In this document: piece by piece, positions 1 to 9,133 of the stretch
Layout: each line of letters starts with the position of its first letter
Position numbering within the stretch: position 1 is the stretch's first letter
DNA from: Anaerolineae bacterium
GTDB lineage: Bacteria; Chloroflexota; Anaerolineae; Aggregatilineales; Phototrophicaceae
Direction of reading: 5' to 3'
Assembly (NCBI GenBank): GCA_022843745.1
Contig: JALHNB010000025.1
Coordinates: 1-64,000 of the forward strand
Length of the DNA stretch: 64,000 nucleotides
Program-made: the position numbers and the translations under genes
Notes under the pieces: generated by a model
Databases searched by the model: none
Seen by the model: the letters and a program-made list of their open reading frames with translations, nothing else
What the model was told of the DNA's origin: nothing

Positions 1-1096
1 CCGCCATAATTGCCAGCAGCATCACCCCCCTCAAAATCCCATCACCTTCCGGGATATGTCCGCGAATGCTGATGCCGCCGCTTTCTTCGCCGCCCATCAG
101 CACATCGCCGTGCATCATCAGATCGGCAATATGGTTGAAGCCGACGGGTGTTTCGTGGACTTTCAGACCATATTTTTCGGCCAGATTGTTAATCATAAAG
201 GTGGTCGAAACCGTTTTTACCACGTCGCCGCGCTGACCTTTATTTTCGACCAGATGGCGCAGCGTGAGCGCGAACACGGTATGCGGATCGACAAAATTGC
301 CCTGTGCATCAATCGCGCCGATACGATCCGCGTCGCCATCCGTCGCCAGTCCAATATCCGCCTGTACGCGCTGGACAGCGGCGACCAATTCGTTGAGGTA
401 GCGCAAAATCGGTTCGGGATGGATGCCGCCGAAGCCGGGATTCAACACATTGCGGATTTCGTTCACATGGCAGCGTGAACGCGAAAGTATGCTCTGAAAC
501 GCGCCGCGTCCCGCGCCCCACATGGAATCCGCCACAATAGTCAGTTCGCGTTGGGAGATTTTGTCCAGGTCAATCAGTTCGCTGAGATGCTGATAATATT
601 CCCAGGCGGGGTCGAACCGCCGGATCAAGTCCATTTCCAGGGCGCGTTCGTATTCCATCATATTCGGGCCGCGCCCGTGTCGCTCGATCTGGCGCAATTC
701 TTCTTCCACCAGCGCACATTGTTCAGCGGTGGCGCTGCCGCCATACGAAGCTTTGAGTTTGAACCCGTTATAGCGTGGCGGGTTATGGCTGGCAGTGATG
801 ACGATGCCCGCGTCCGCGCCTTTTTTCTTGACGTTGTACGAAATCGCAGGCGTTGGCGCATCGGTGCGCGTGAGCCAGGTGAGGATGCCATTTGCGGCCA
901 TCACACGCGCGGTTTCCATTGCAAAACGATCTGAAAGAAAGCGTGTGTCGTAGCCAACCACTACCGAAGGCTGTGTGCCGCCAGTGTGCTGTTTATTGAC
1001 TGAATCAGCGACAGCTTGAGCGATCAGGCGCAAATTGGCAAACGTGAAGGTATCTGCGATAACCGCACGCCATCCGTCGGTTCCAAATCCGATCAT
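1..1096 (-). CDS. phosphoglucomutase/phosphomannomutase, C-terminus cut by window edge
   Basis: Alpha-D-phosphohexomutase that would interconvert hexose 1- and 6-phosphates in the cytoplasm. Translation from the ATG at 1096 begins MIGFGTDGWRAVIAD. It contains the phosphoserine loop TASHNP (about 780-815, Ser is the phosphorylated residue) and the metal loop DGDADR (about 318-340). Domains I to III are present; domain IV lies beyond position 1. A ribosome binding site AAGGAAAG precedes the start. The gene lies downstream of the dehydrogenase-like gene at 1205-2215 on the same strand. It is a possible source of glucose-1-phosphate for the dTDP-sugar genes at 44-47 kb, which is inference. The exact substrate cannot be read from the sequence. 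Confidence 0.93.
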   Translation of the reverse strand, partial: MIGFGTDGWRAVIADTFTFANLRLIAQAVADSVNKQHTGGTQPSVVVGYDTRFLSDRFAMETARVMAANGILTWLTRTDAPTPAISYNVKKKGADAGIVITASHNPPRYNGFKLKASYGGSATAEQCALVEEELRQIERHGRGPNMMEYERALEMDLIRRFDPAWEYYQHLSELIDLDKISQRELTIVADSMWGAGRGAFQSILSRSRCHVNEIRNVLNPGFGGIHPEPILRYLNELVAAVQRVQADIGLATDGDADRIGAIDAQGNFVDPHTVFALTLRHLVENKGQRGDVVKTVSTTFMINNLAEKYGLKVHETPVGFNHIADLMMHGDVLMGGEESGGISIRGHIPEGDGILRGVMLLAIMA

Positions 1097-1204
1097 AAAT
1101 AAGTCTTTCCTTGTGAAGTGTTTTGACCCGATTAAATTCAGGCAAGGACAAATCTCCTTGCTCAAGAATATCAGGATTTTCGTGCAATATTTGGTTGAGA
1201 CTGT

Positions 1205-2215
1205 CTAGCCGAGGCCTGTAATCTTTAAAATTTCTTCAATCCGCGCATCAGAAAGATCAGCATCATTGATAATGCTGTAGGGCAAATCGTGTTCGGCGAC
1301 ATACTGAGGCAGCATTTTCATCGTATCGAAAATATCCGTCCGGCGAAGCTGCCCCAACCGTACACCTGCTGATGCAATCGTGTCGCGGAGTGGCGCGATG
1401 TCCTGCCCATGCAGCGCTGCCGCGATCAGAATGCCCGGCCCAACGAGATCGGCATAGGGTACGCCGCGTCCGCTGGCTGTGCGTGGTTCAATAGCATAGG
1501 CGAAAAATTGTTCACTGCCTTCCTGCGGGCGGTTGTGGCCGAGCTGGTTGGTCAGCGCGACCTCCATGCACATCAAGTCCAACAGGTTTTGCAGTGATTC
1601 GACGTTACCCTGTCCGACACCCTTCGCGATTTTAAATGCTTGCTGTGCCAAACCCGCCGCCAGACCCGCCGCCCAGGGGACAAAGCGTGTTTGAGGCGTG
1701 TTTTTGCCCTTTTCGGCGGCGTAACGCCAGTCGAGTAAGCCGGTTACGATGCTCAGATTTTCGACAATGCCTGTGCCGCGAATATCGGGTGGGGCATTGC
1801 GGACAATTTCCCAATCAATAATCACAGTGTCCGATGGGCCAGTTTCAACGTAATTGACCGAGCCTTTTTCGCGAACGGCGACAATCGACGTGAAAAAGCC
1901 GTCTACACTGAGTGCTGTCGGAATGACGACAACAGGCAGCCCGCGTGTGCGGCCAATAAATTTGGCGGCATCCGATGCCAGCCCGCCACCCACGCCATAA
2001 ATTACCTCCACCTGCGGAGGGATATTTTCTGCCAGCGATTTGAAAAAATCATGATCGGCCTGGTGCGGTTCTGCCTGGACAACGAGCGGCAGTTCAAGGA
2101 ATTGTCCAGCAGCAGCCCAAGCGGGGCCGCCTGTGAGTAATGCTGTTGGGCGCGATTCTTTTACTGTACTCAAGGCTCGAATTTCGATTTTTGGCAGGGG
2201 CCAGATTGTGGTCAT
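1205..2215 (-). CDS. glycerol-1-phosphate dehydrogenase-like protein (Fe-ADH superfamily) lacking the metal ligands
   Basis: The fold is recognisable as the EgsA/AraM branch of iron-containing alcohol dehydrogenases: a nucleotide-binding GVGGGLASDAAKF segment, PTALSVDGFFTS, and a C-terminal helical domain with a GSEQFFAYAIE segment. In AraM-type enzymes the metal is held by Asp of GFGDML, His of GEHHISH and His of LHGAKVG. Here the corresponding positions read VENL, SEQFFAY and VPYADLVG, so Asp becomes Glu and both His are gone. It may be a metal-independent or altered enzyme, or a sugar-binding relative. The start at 2215 has GGAG six bases upstream; ATGs at 2227 and 2236 lack a good site. 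The gene diverges from kbl. Confidence 0.8.
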   Translation of the reverse strand: MTTIWPLPKIEIRALSTVKESRPTALLTGGPAWAAAGQFLELPLVVQAEPHQADHDFFKSLAENIPPQVEVIYGVGGGLASDAAKFIGRTRGLPVVVIPTALSVDGFFTSIVAVREKGSVNYVETGPSDTVIIDWEIVRNAPPDIRGTGIVENLSIVTGLLDWRYAAEKGKNTPQTRFVPWAAGLAAGLAQQAFKIAKGVGQGNVESLQNLLDLMCMEVALTNQLGHNRPQEGSEQFFAYAIEPRTASGRGVPYADLVGPGILIAAALHGQDIAPLRDTIASAGVRLGQLRRTDIFDTMKMLPQYVAEHDLPYSIINDADLSDARIEEILKITGLG

Positions 2216-2387
2216 CTCATACTCCATCGGGCGCATCAGGATTGAGGCGGGTATTTGTCTCGCTTAAATATAGTGCGAAACGCGATAATTTTCCAGCGAG
2301 CGTGGTAGAATCGGTTAGCCGATCAGTTTTTCAGCCAGTCAAACCTCAGCTTTTGAGGATAAACGGCGTGGTTCTTAGGGAGTCAGC

Positions 2388-3578
2388 ATGGATACAAAAG
2401 ATACAAAAACCGAATATCTCGCGCAGCAGCTTGCGGAACTCAGAGAGCAGGGGCTATTCAATAATATTCGCACCATTGACAGCCCGATGGACGGGCATAT
2501 TGTCGTCGATGGCAAACAGGTACTCAATTTTTGCGCCAATAATTACCTGGGGTTGGCGAATCACCCCCGTTTGCGTGAAGCCGCCAAACGCGCGATTGAT
2601 GAATATGGCATTGGCCCCGGCGCGGTACGGACGATTGCCGGGACGATGAGCCTGCACGTCAAGCTTGAAGAACGCTTGGCGCAGTTTAAGGGCGCGGAGG
2701 CTTGTATCACGCTCCAAAGCGGCTTTACCGCCAATCTTGCCACGATCCCGGCGCTGGTTGGAAAGGGCGACGTGATTTTTTCCGATTCGCTCAATCATGC
2801 CAGCATCATTGACGGCTGCCGTCTGAGCCGCGCACAGATCGTCGCCTACGAACACAATAACGTCGATGACCTGCGTGTGAAAATCGCCGAAACCAGTGAC
2901 TATGGGCGGCGTTTGATTATCAGCGATGGCGTGTTCAGCATGGACGGTGACATCGCGCCGCTGCCAGCGCTGTATGAAGTGGCGAAAGAACACGACATTT
3001 TGCTGATGGTCGATGACGCGCATGGCGAAGGTGTTCTCGGCAAGGGCGGACGTGGCATTGTCGATCATTTTGATCTGCATGGCAAAATTGATGTTGAAGT
3101 CGGCACGATGAGCAAGGCCTTCGGTGCTGTTGGCGGCATTGTGGCAGGCAAGCAGGTCATTATTGACTGGATTCGGCAGCGCGGACGGCCATTTTTGTTT
3201 TCGAGCGCGATGACCGTGCCAGATGTCGCCGCATGTCTGGAAGCGGTTGATATGCTCGAAAGTTCTGACGAACTAGTGACGCGGTTGTGGCATAACGCGG
3301 AATTTTTCCGCAACGAGCTGCGCAATCTGGGCTTTGATGTCGGTCACAGCGAGACACCGATTGTCCCGGTGATGCTCGGTGAAGCACCGCTGGCACAGCA
3401 GTTCAGCCGCAAATTATTCGAAAACGGCGTGTTCGCGATGGCGATTGGCTTCCCGACTGTGCCGCGCGGCAAAGCACGTGTCCGCGTGATGAACACTGCC
3501 GCGCACTCGCAGGACGATCTCGAACAGGCATTAGTCGCCTTTGAGAAGGTCGGTAAAGAATTGGACCTCATTCAATGA
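2388..3578 (+). CDS. kbl: glycine C-acetyltransferase (2-amino-3-ketobutyrate CoA ligase)
   Basis: PLP enzyme of the alpha-oxoamine synthase family that cleaves 2-amino-3-ketobutyrate with CoA to glycine and acetyl-CoA, the second step of threonine catabolism. The 396 residues are the usual length. Visible hallmarks are NFCANNYLGLANHP (about 47-60), SLNHASIIDGCRLS, the cofactor aspartate region MVDDAHGEGVLG (about 207-218) and the PLP lysine in GTMSKAFG (Lys243). AONS/KBL relatives such as BioF share these motifs, but the N-terminal region and overall similarity favour KBL. No threonine dehydrogenase gene is adjacent. A GGGAG site precedes the ATG. Confidence 0.92.
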   Translation: MDTKDTKTEYLAQQLAELREQGLFNNIRTIDSPMDGHIVVDGKQVLNFCANNYLGLANHPRLREAAKRAIDEYGIGPGAVRTIAGTMSLHVKLEERLAQFKGAEACITLQSGFTANLATIPALVGKGDVIFSDSLNHASIIDGCRLSRAQIVAYEHNNVDDLRVKIAETSDYGRRLIISDGVFSMDGDIAPLPALYEVAKEHDILLMVDDAHGEGVLGKGGRGIVDHFDLHGKIDVEVGTMSKAFGAVGGIVAGKQVIIDWIRQRGRPFLFSSAMTVPDVAACLEAVDMLESSDELVTRLWHNAEFFRNELRNLGFDVGHSETPIVPVMLGEAPLAQQFSRKLFENGVFAMAIGFPTVPRGKARVRVMNTAAHSQDDLEQALVAFEKVGKELDLIQ

Positions 3579-3661
3579 GCCAAAATCAATCTTAATGCCC
3601 GTAAACCAGCGTACTCAATGACAATGTTAGAAAGGGTTTGCTTAATCTGAAGGGGTTGTCA

Positions 3662-4078
3662 ATGACGATTGGTGTGCGCTGGTTTAATGAGGAGCAGTCC
3701 GTTGTCATCCTCGACATTTCCGGGCGTTGGACATGGGATGAGCTTTATGAAGCTTATAATCAAGTGATGAGGCTATCGAGCGAAAAACCTCATACGATTC
3801 ATGCGATTATGAATCGGGCGCAAGACCAATATCGTGGTTATGCGCCTCCCAGTGCTATTGTGCATTCCGTCAGCCTAATTCGCAAATTACCGCCGAATTT
3901 CGGCATCGGGGTCATTGTTGACAGCGGATCGAACAGCTTACGTGCCCTGTACGACGTGATTACCCGTATTCATGCACCCTTTGGACGCAAAGTTGCGATG
4001 GTCGCAACACTTGACGAAGCGATGATTCATATTGCGCGCTACGACGAGCGCGAAAGAATGGCAAATCATAAAGCATAA
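3662..4078 (+). CDS. small STAS/SpoIIAA-like protein
   Basis: A 138-residue soluble protein with alternating strands and helices: an N-terminal segment reading VVILDISGRWTWDELYEAY, a central Asn-Arg segment and a C-terminal helix DEAMIHIARY. This resembles SpoIIAA-like or STAS-type domains, but no phosphorylatable serine motif stands out, so the assignment is tentative. The ATG at 3662 is preceded by GAAGGGG at proper spacing. An upstream in-frame TTG at 3638 has no such site. The next gene begins 14 bases after the stop, suggesting co-transcription. Confidence 0.6.
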   Translation: MTIGVRWFNEEQSVVILDISGRWTWDELYEAYNQVMRLSSEKPHTIHAIMNRAQDQYRGYAPPSAIVHSVSLIRKLPPNFGIGVIVDSGSNSLRALYDVITRIHAPFGRKVAMVATLDEAMIHIARYDERERMANHKA

Positions 4079-4092
4079 GAGAGAATTTTTGC

Positions 4093-5376
4093 TTGAGCAA
4101 TGAATACAATCCCGGCGCGGCGTTGGTTGATACCTATCGGCAGATGCGGCGGCGCGGCATTATTCTGGTTGTATTGGCGCTGATTATCGGCCTGCTGCTG
4201 GTGGCGCTATCACCGGGGCGACGTGCCCCGCTGCCGATTCCGAAAATCGAAAATAAACTCGGCGTTCACTTGCTATTGGATGATGGGCGCAATCATTGGC
4301 TGCCTGAAATCTGGCCGGAGCATATGGGATACGCGGCGCGGGCTGTAGGCGAATGGGGATTCGTGACGCAGCTTGTACGCGCGGACGATCTCGACCCGGC
4401 TAAATGGCAGGTCTTTATGGACTTGTGCGCCGAATTAAAGCTGACACCTATTCTGCGTCTGGCAACTGTGTTTGATCGCCAGAATCACTGGTGGGAAGCG
4501 CCGCCCCGCGATTCCAATCGGTCATATCAGACCATCGCGCGGCAGTACGCCGATTTTCTCAAAGCGCTGCGCTGGCCGTCAGATATGCATTATGTGACGG
4601 TTGGCAACGAGCCGAATCATGGCAACGAATGGGGCGGTAAACCTGAACCGGAAGCTTACGCGCGTTTTTTGATTGATGTTGCTGAAGCTCTCCATGCCGC
4701 CGATCCTGCCGTGCGAGTCCTGAACGCTGGATTCGATCCCTATACGCCGCACACAGGCAGCCAACCATTTATAGATGGGCAGTATTATATGGATTCCGAG
4801 TCTTTTATGGACGGAATGGTCGCTGCCTATCGCGATGTCTTCACGGTTATCGACGGTTGGGCGAGTCATGCTTATCCGCCCAATCTGAGTGCGCCGCCCT
4901 GGGAACAAACCTATCAGATAGACCGAATCAACGATGCGGTAAACCCGCGCCATGCGGATCCGCCTGCCGGAATCCATAATCGCGGCGTGAACAGCTATGA
5001 ATGGGAACTGTGGAAACTCTCGACCTACGGGATCGGCGCACTGCCTGTTTTTATAACCGAAACTGGCTGGCGACATGACGAAAGCGCGAATCCTGACGCG
5101 CTTGATACGGGTGAAAATTTGCCCGATACAGTGACGACGGCGATTTATTTTGACATGGCACTGCGTGGCAATAATAGGCGTTACCCGGATATGCCAGAAG
5201 TGGGGTGGACACCCTGGCTGAATGACGTGCGTGTCGTCGCGATCACGCCATTCGCGCTGGCTGGCATCCCGACAGAGTGGGGGCATACCAATTGGCTGGC
5301 ACTCGACACCTCCGGCACGGTGCTGGATACTTATCCGATGTTTGATCTTTTTGCTGAAATAAGCCTTCCAAATTAG
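4093..5376 (+). CDS. membrane-anchored clan GH-A glycosidase-like protein
   Basis: 427 residues: a short cytoplasmic N-terminus, one hydrophobic segment (about 22-40, IILVVLALIIGLLLVAL) and a large external domain. The external domain has the two carboxylates of a TIM-barrel glycoside hydrolase: VTVGNEPNHG (Glu173 as acid/base) and VFITETGW (Glu323 as nucleophile). A role on cell-surface or external polysaccharide follows from this; family and substrate are not recognisable. The start is TTG (reading MSNEYNPG) after AGAGAG, since no ATG fits upstream. The following dioxygenase gene begins 21 bases after the stop. Confidence 0.72.
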   Translation: MSNEYNPGAALVDTYRQMRRRGIILVVLALIIGLLLVALSPGRRAPLPIPKIENKLGVHLLLDDGRNHWLPEIWPEHMGYAARAVGEWGFVTQLVRADDLDPAKWQVFMDLCAELKLTPILRLATVFDRQNHWWEAPPRDSNRSYQTIARQYADFLKALRWPSDMHYVTVGNEPNHGNEWGGKPEPEAYARFLIDVAEALHAADPAVRVLNAGFDPYTPHTGSQPFIDGQYYMDSESFMDGMVAAYRDVFTVIDGWASHAYPPNLSAPPWEQTYQIDRINDAVNPRHADPPAGIHNRGVNSYEWELWKLSTYGIGALPVFITETGWRHDESANPDALDTGENLPDTVTTAIYFDMALRGNNRRYPDMPEVGWTPWLNDVRVVAITPFALAGIPTEWGHTNWLALDTSGTVLDTYPMFDLFAEISLPN

Positions 5377-5397
5377 ATGGAAATCAGGAGCAGTCCC

Positions 5398-6237
5398 ATG
5401 AAGCTCAGTTACACCCAAAAGCAGCAAATTTTTGAAAAAGGCTATGTCAAAGTTCCGGGTGTTGTGCCGCAGGTGATGGTGAATGAAGCCTTAAAAGTTA
5501 TCAATCACTCGATTGGTGACAAGGGCATTGACCCGGAAAAACTCAACACCTTTCGCTCACAAAGCTACGCGCCGGAAGTCACCAAAACCCCAGCGATTCT
5601 CGACCTGTTTTACAAGACACCCGCGCTGGAACTGGCTGAGTCTGCGATTGGCGAGGGGAAGGTCAAGCTCGCCAGGGAAGCCGGGCAGATCGCACTCCGA
5701 TTCCCGCAGTTGATCGATCCGCCAATCGTGCCAGGGCCGCATCTCGACGGGATGCACACGCCGATGAATGGTGTCCCAAAGGGCGAGATTCTCAACTTTA
5801 CGATGCTGCTGGGGATTATGCTCAACGATGTGTCGCAGCCTTATTCCGGCAATCTCACGCTGTGGCCGGGGACGCATTATCAATATGAGGATTATTTCCG
5901 TGAATATGGATGGGAATCGCTGATTGGTGGAATGCCACCGATTGATCTGCCAGAGCCGGATCAGATTATGGGGAATGCAGGCGATGTGGTGCTGTGCCAT
6001 TATCAATTGGGACACACGGCGGCGATCAATGTCTCGCCACATACGCGATATGCGATTTATTTCCGCTTGGATCACATCAATCATGAGGAAATGAAACGTG
6101 ACGCTCTGACCAACATCTGGCTGAAGTGGGAAGGTATGCGTGATTTCGCACCTGAGCGTAGTGAGCCAAAACAATCCGGCAAAGGCACTGGTAAAGCTGC
6201 GGGCAAAGGTGCGAAAACCGCTCAAAAACGCAAGTAG
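5398..6237 (+). CDS. phytanoyl-CoA dioxygenase (PhyH) family protein
   Basis: A 279-residue Fe(II)/2-oxoglutarate-dependent oxygenase of the PhyH group. The iron triad is visible: PHLDGMH (His115, Asp117) and the distal His206 in QLGH. An arginine ten residues on (SPHTRYAIYF) could bind 2-oxoglutarate. The C-terminal 25 residues form a Lys/Gly/Ala-rich basic tail ending KTAQKRK, which is not part of the fold. The ATG at 5398 has AGGAG seven bases upstream; an in-frame ATG at 5377 overlaps the preceding stop and is unlikely. The substrate is unknown. Confidence 0.85.
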   Translation: MKLSYTQKQQIFEKGYVKVPGVVPQVMVNEALKVINHSIGDKGIDPEKLNTFRSQSYAPEVTKTPAILDLFYKTPALELAESAIGEGKVKLAREAGQIALRFPQLIDPPIVPGPHLDGMHTPMNGVPKGEILNFTMLLGIMLNDVSQPYSGNLTLWPGTHYQYEDYFREYGWESLIGGMPPIDLPEPDQIMGNAGDVVLCHYQLGHTAAINVSPHTRYAIYFRLDHINHEEMKRDALTNIWLKWEGMRDFAPERSEPKQSGKGTGKAAGKGAKTAQKRK

Positions 6238-6246
6238 TGGGCGGGG

Positions 6247-7500
6247 TTATCCGCTTCCGCCGCCGCGTGTGATTTTGCGCAATAGGTCGAACCAGAAGGG
6301 CGCACCCTGTGCAACGGCAATCGTTGTAATCACGATCCCGACGATTTTTTCCAGTAATAAGCCGAACCAGTTGGCGTTGTTACCGGGCCAGAACATCCAT
6401 AAATTGCGTGTGTCACTACGACCATTGTCTAGAGCGATGGTATCGTTGGTGCCATCGTGAGCGGTGATTGTCCAGCCGATGGGCAGTCGTAGATCGAGCA
6501 GTTGGCGGAGGGTGTCCTGCGCATCGTCAAACGACTCTTGTAGGTCAGTTTCGCCAGTTGTACCGGGTACAGTGGGGTTATTCTCGGTAAGTCCTTGCTC
6601 AAGCTGGGGGGCGGTGGCCTGGGCGGTTATGGCGACAGCGCCGCGCAGGGCAGGGTCTTCCCATAATGTCCGCCCCAGGTACAGGGTATCTACATTGAGG
6701 ATCAGGCATAATAAAAAGCCGATCCCTAGTGAAAAGCGCTGCATTTCGCGCGTGAAGTACTCTGTCGAGCGTTCCATCGTACCATCGAACCATAAAGCGA
6801 GTTTGTCTTTGGCGTCGTTTAATGAACTTGCGGTGTTGAGGACCGCTTGCAGGGAAGTTTCGAGGTACTTGTCGTGAATCTGACGGATGCCCAATTGAAG
6901 CGGGATCAGATCGCTACTTTCGAGTTTAAATTTGTCGAGCGCGGAATCGAGCAGATTGAGCGCGACCAACATATTGTGTCTGAGTTCAAGGTCGCTCAGT
7001 TTATCGATCATCTCGCGTAGGATGGGCAGGCCAGTGCCGGAAAGCTGAATCTGACGCAGTACCTCGCGAAATTTGGATTTTTCAACGCTTGGTGGCATCG
7101 CCTCTATCAACTTGTTGAGTTCTTCGTAGAGCTTTTCGCCCGTTCGAGTGGTCAGAACATCGATGAGCACGTTGACAAAGCGCGGTGAGTCGATATAGCC
7201 AACTCTTGCACGTTTACCCTCTGTCAAAGTCAGAGCCTGCTCAATAGACAGGCTTGCGTCTGGATGAGTCATAATCGCTTCTTGATTAGTTGCCTCTACC
7301 ATGCGGATGAGTGGATGCGTCATGATTTTCGCACGGATGACGGGGTCGCTCAGAACCTTGTCCAGTTGCTCTTTGAGACGTTTCGCCCGCAGGTTGAGAA
7401 AATTGATAATGACCGTGTTGATCTGTGTGACGAGGATGCTCAAAAGGCTGAAAACAAAGATTAACCCGATAGCGACTTCGATAATGGCTGCATTACCCAT
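6247..7500 (-). CDS. unrecognised membrane protein
   Basis: 417 residues of no family I recognise. There is an N-terminal membrane segment (about 5-35), a long charged helical region (about 36-255), a hydrophobic segment near 258-275 (FSLGIGFLLCLILN), a polar loop rich in Asp, Glu and Thr, and a C-terminal hydrophobic segment near 385-405 (KIVGIVITTIAVAQG) followed by FWFDLLRKI. It is probably an inner-membrane protein with a large cytoplasmic helical domain. A ribosome binding site AAAGGGA precedes the ATG. It ends nine bases from the convergent PhyH gene and diverges from icd. Confidence 0.7.
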   Translation of the reverse strand: MGNAAIIEVAIGLIFVFSLLSILVTQINTVIINFLNLRAKRLKEQLDKVLSDPVIRAKIMTHPLIRMVEATNQEAIMTHPDASLSIEQALTLTEGKRARVGYIDSPRFVNVLIDVLTTRTGEKLYEELNKLIEAMPPSVEKSKFREVLRQIQLSGTGLPILREMIDKLSDLELRHNMLVALNLLDSALDKFKLESSDLIPLQLGIRQIHDKYLETSLQAVLNTASSLNDAKDKLALWFDGTMERSTEYFTREMQRFSLGIGFLLCLILNVDTLYLGRTLWEDPALRGAVAITAQATAPQLEQGLTENNPTVPGTTGETDLQESFDDAQDTLRQLLDLRLPIGWTITAHDGTNDTIALDNGRSDTRNLWMFWPGNNANWFGLLLEKIVGIVITTIAVAQGAPFWFDLLRKITRGGGSG

Positions 7501-7542
7501 AAAACAATTCCCTTTATGCGTCGCAAAGAATGCGTATTGATA

Positions 7543-7594
7543 CTGACAATGTTGATTATAGACCTGACAATGCTGATTATAGACGATTATAGAC
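7543..7594. repeat. 21-bp tandem repeat between divergent genes
   Basis: Two near-identical 21-base units (CTGACAATGTTGATTATAGAC and the same with one base changed) are followed directly by a third, truncated copy of the last ten bases (GATTATAGAC). The array lies in the 197-base gap between the membrane protein gene and icd, upstream of the icd promoter. It could be a binding site or slippage product; nothing else distinguishes these options. Confidence 0.8.
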
Positions 7595-7652
7595 CTGTCC
7601 TTGAAAACAGGGCAAAAAGAGATGTTTTGGTTCGGTTTGGATTGATCTTTTG

Positions 7653-7661
7653 TGATATAAT
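7653..7661 (+). promoter_or_regulatory. extended -10 promoter element for icd
   Basis: TGATATAAT matches an extended -10 box (TG-N-TATAAT) 36 bases before the start codon. No good -35 hexamer is visible at 16-18 bases, which fits an extended -10 promoter. Confidence 0.6.
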
Positions 7662-7697
7662 CCCCGCGCTTTGAATCATTTAAGGAGATGTTAATCC

Positions 7698-8948
7698 ATG
7701 GGTTTCGAGAAGATTGTAGTACCTCAGGAGGGGACGAAGATTACGTCCTCAAATGGTAAATTAAACGTACCGGATAATCCGATTGTCGGCTTCATCGAGG
7801 GCGATGGCATCGGATATGATATTATGACCGCCAGTAAGCGCATTTGGGATGCGGCTGTCAATGTGGCTTATAACGGGAATCGCAAGATTTCCTGGATGGA
7901 AATTTACTCCGGCGAAAAAGCGGCCAGTGTCTACGATGGCAATTATATGCCGGAAGAAACCTTTGACGCGATGCGCGAATTCCTTATCGGCATCAAAGGC
8001 CCGCTGACAACCCCCGTTGGCGGTGGTTTCCGCAGCCTGAATGTCACCCTGCGCCAGGTTCTCGATCTGTATAGCTGTGTGCGCCCTGTGCGCTGGTATC
8101 GCGGCGTTCCCAGCCCGTTGAAAGCGCCGGAAGAAGTCGATGTCGTTATTTTCCGCGAAAACACCGAAGATGTTTACGCTGGTATCGAATACGAATCCGG
8201 TACACCCGAAAATGAAAAACTGGCGCGTTTCCTGCGTGAAGAAATGGGCGCGACATTTTTCGAAGGTGCTGGCATTGGTATCAAGCCGATCAGCGCATTT
8301 GGCACAAAACGTCTGGTACGTGCTGCGATCCAGTACGCTATTGACCACAAACGCAAAAGCGTGACGCTGGTGCATAAGGGCAATATCCAGAAATTCACCG
8401 AAGGTGCGTTCATGAAGTGGGGCTACGAAGTCGCCGCGCAGGAATTCGCAGAACAGACCATTAGCTGGGACGATGTTGCTAGTAAGCACAATGGCAAAGT
8501 TCCCGAAGGTAAAATCCTCATTCAGGATACGATTGCCGACATTATCTTCCAGAAGATGATTCTGCGCCCATCCGAATTTGATGTTCTGGCGACACCTAAC
8601 CTCAATGGCGATTATCTGAGCGATGCCGTTGCAGCTGAAGTCGGCGGCGTGGGTATCGCTCCCGGCGCGAATATCGGTGATGCAATCGCGATGTTTGAAG
8701 CAACGCACGGCACAGCCCCGAAATACACCAATCTGGACAAAGTGAATCCCGGATCGCTGCTGTTCAGCGGCGTTATGCTGTTGGAACATCTGGGATGGGT
8801 TGAGGCAGCCGACCTCATCACCAAAGCCTATGAGAAGACGCTTGACCAGAAACTAGTGACTTATGACTTTGCTCGTCAGATGATCGGTGCGACTGAAGTC
8901 AGCACCAGCCAGTTTGCGACGACTGTCATCGATAACATGAGTCGCTAA
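7698..8948 (+). CDS. icd: NADP-dependent isocitrate dehydrogenase
   Basis: Homodimeric TCA-cycle enzyme converting isocitrate to 2-oxoglutarate, 416 residues, the same length as the E. coli enzyme. Visible motifs are the substrate loop [16 protein letters not shown], with the serine that is phosphorylated by AceK in enterobacteria, [17 protein letters not shown], and NADP determinants APKY and DKVNPGS plus a late TYDFARQM segment. The Lys-Tyr pair in APKY and the Tyr/Arg in TYDFARQM point to NADP rather than NAD. AAGGAG lies upstream of the ATG and a strong terminator follows, so it is probably a single-gene unit. Confidence 0.96.
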   Translation: MGFEKIVVPQEGTKITSSNGKLNVPDNPIVGFIEGDGIGYDIMTASKRIWDAAVNVAYNGNRKISWMEIYSGEKAASVYDGNYMPEETFDAMREFLIGIKGPLTTPVGGGFRSLNVTLRQVLDLYSCVRPVRWYRGVPSPLKAPEEVDVVIFRENTEDVYAGIEYESGTPENEKLARFLREEMGATFFEGAGIGIKPISAFGTKRLVRAAIQYAIDHKRKSVTLVHKGNIQKFTEGAFMKWGYEVAAQEFAEQTISWDDVASKHNGKVPEGKILIQDTIADIIFQKMILRPSEFDVLATPNLNGDYLSDAVAAEVGGVGIAPGANIGDAIAMFEATHGTAPKYTNLDKVNPGSLLFSGVMLLEHLGWVEAADLITKAYEKTLDQKLVTYDFARQMIGATEVSTSQFATTVIDNMSR

Positions 8949-8960
8949 ACGATTTGTCTT

Positions 8961-8998
8961 AAAAAAGCAGCGACACCTACAGGTTCGCTGCTTTTTAT
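8961..8998 (+). terminator. rho-independent terminator of icd
   Basis: AAAAGCAGCGA pairs with TCGCTGCTTTT across a short loop, followed by a T-rich tract, directly after the icd stop codon. Confidence 0.9.
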
Positions 8999-9053
8999 TT
9001 CCCTCAATATTTAATTCATGATTCTTTCAGAGATGATTGTGACAGATTTCATA

Positions 9054-9059
9054 TATAAT
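9054..9059 (+). promoter_or_regulatory. possible -10 box for the response regulator/kinase pair
   Basis: TATAAT occurs 74 bases before the response regulator start. No convincing -35 hexamer is visible, so this is weak. Confidence 0.35.
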
Positions 9060-9133
9060 CAATTTAGTGCGAAGTAAACAAACCCTAATTTCTGGTAAGA
9101 TATACAATATGAAAACAGAAAAAGACACTCAAT

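Noticed and set aside
1005-1187. 60-codon minus-strand ORF overlapping the mutase start
   Set aside because: Overlaps a well-supported gene start in another frame and shows no ribosome binding site.
7761-8789. Antisense 342-codon open frame opposite icd
   Set aside because: It is a shadow of the strongly conserved icd reading frame with no ribosome binding site or family similarity.
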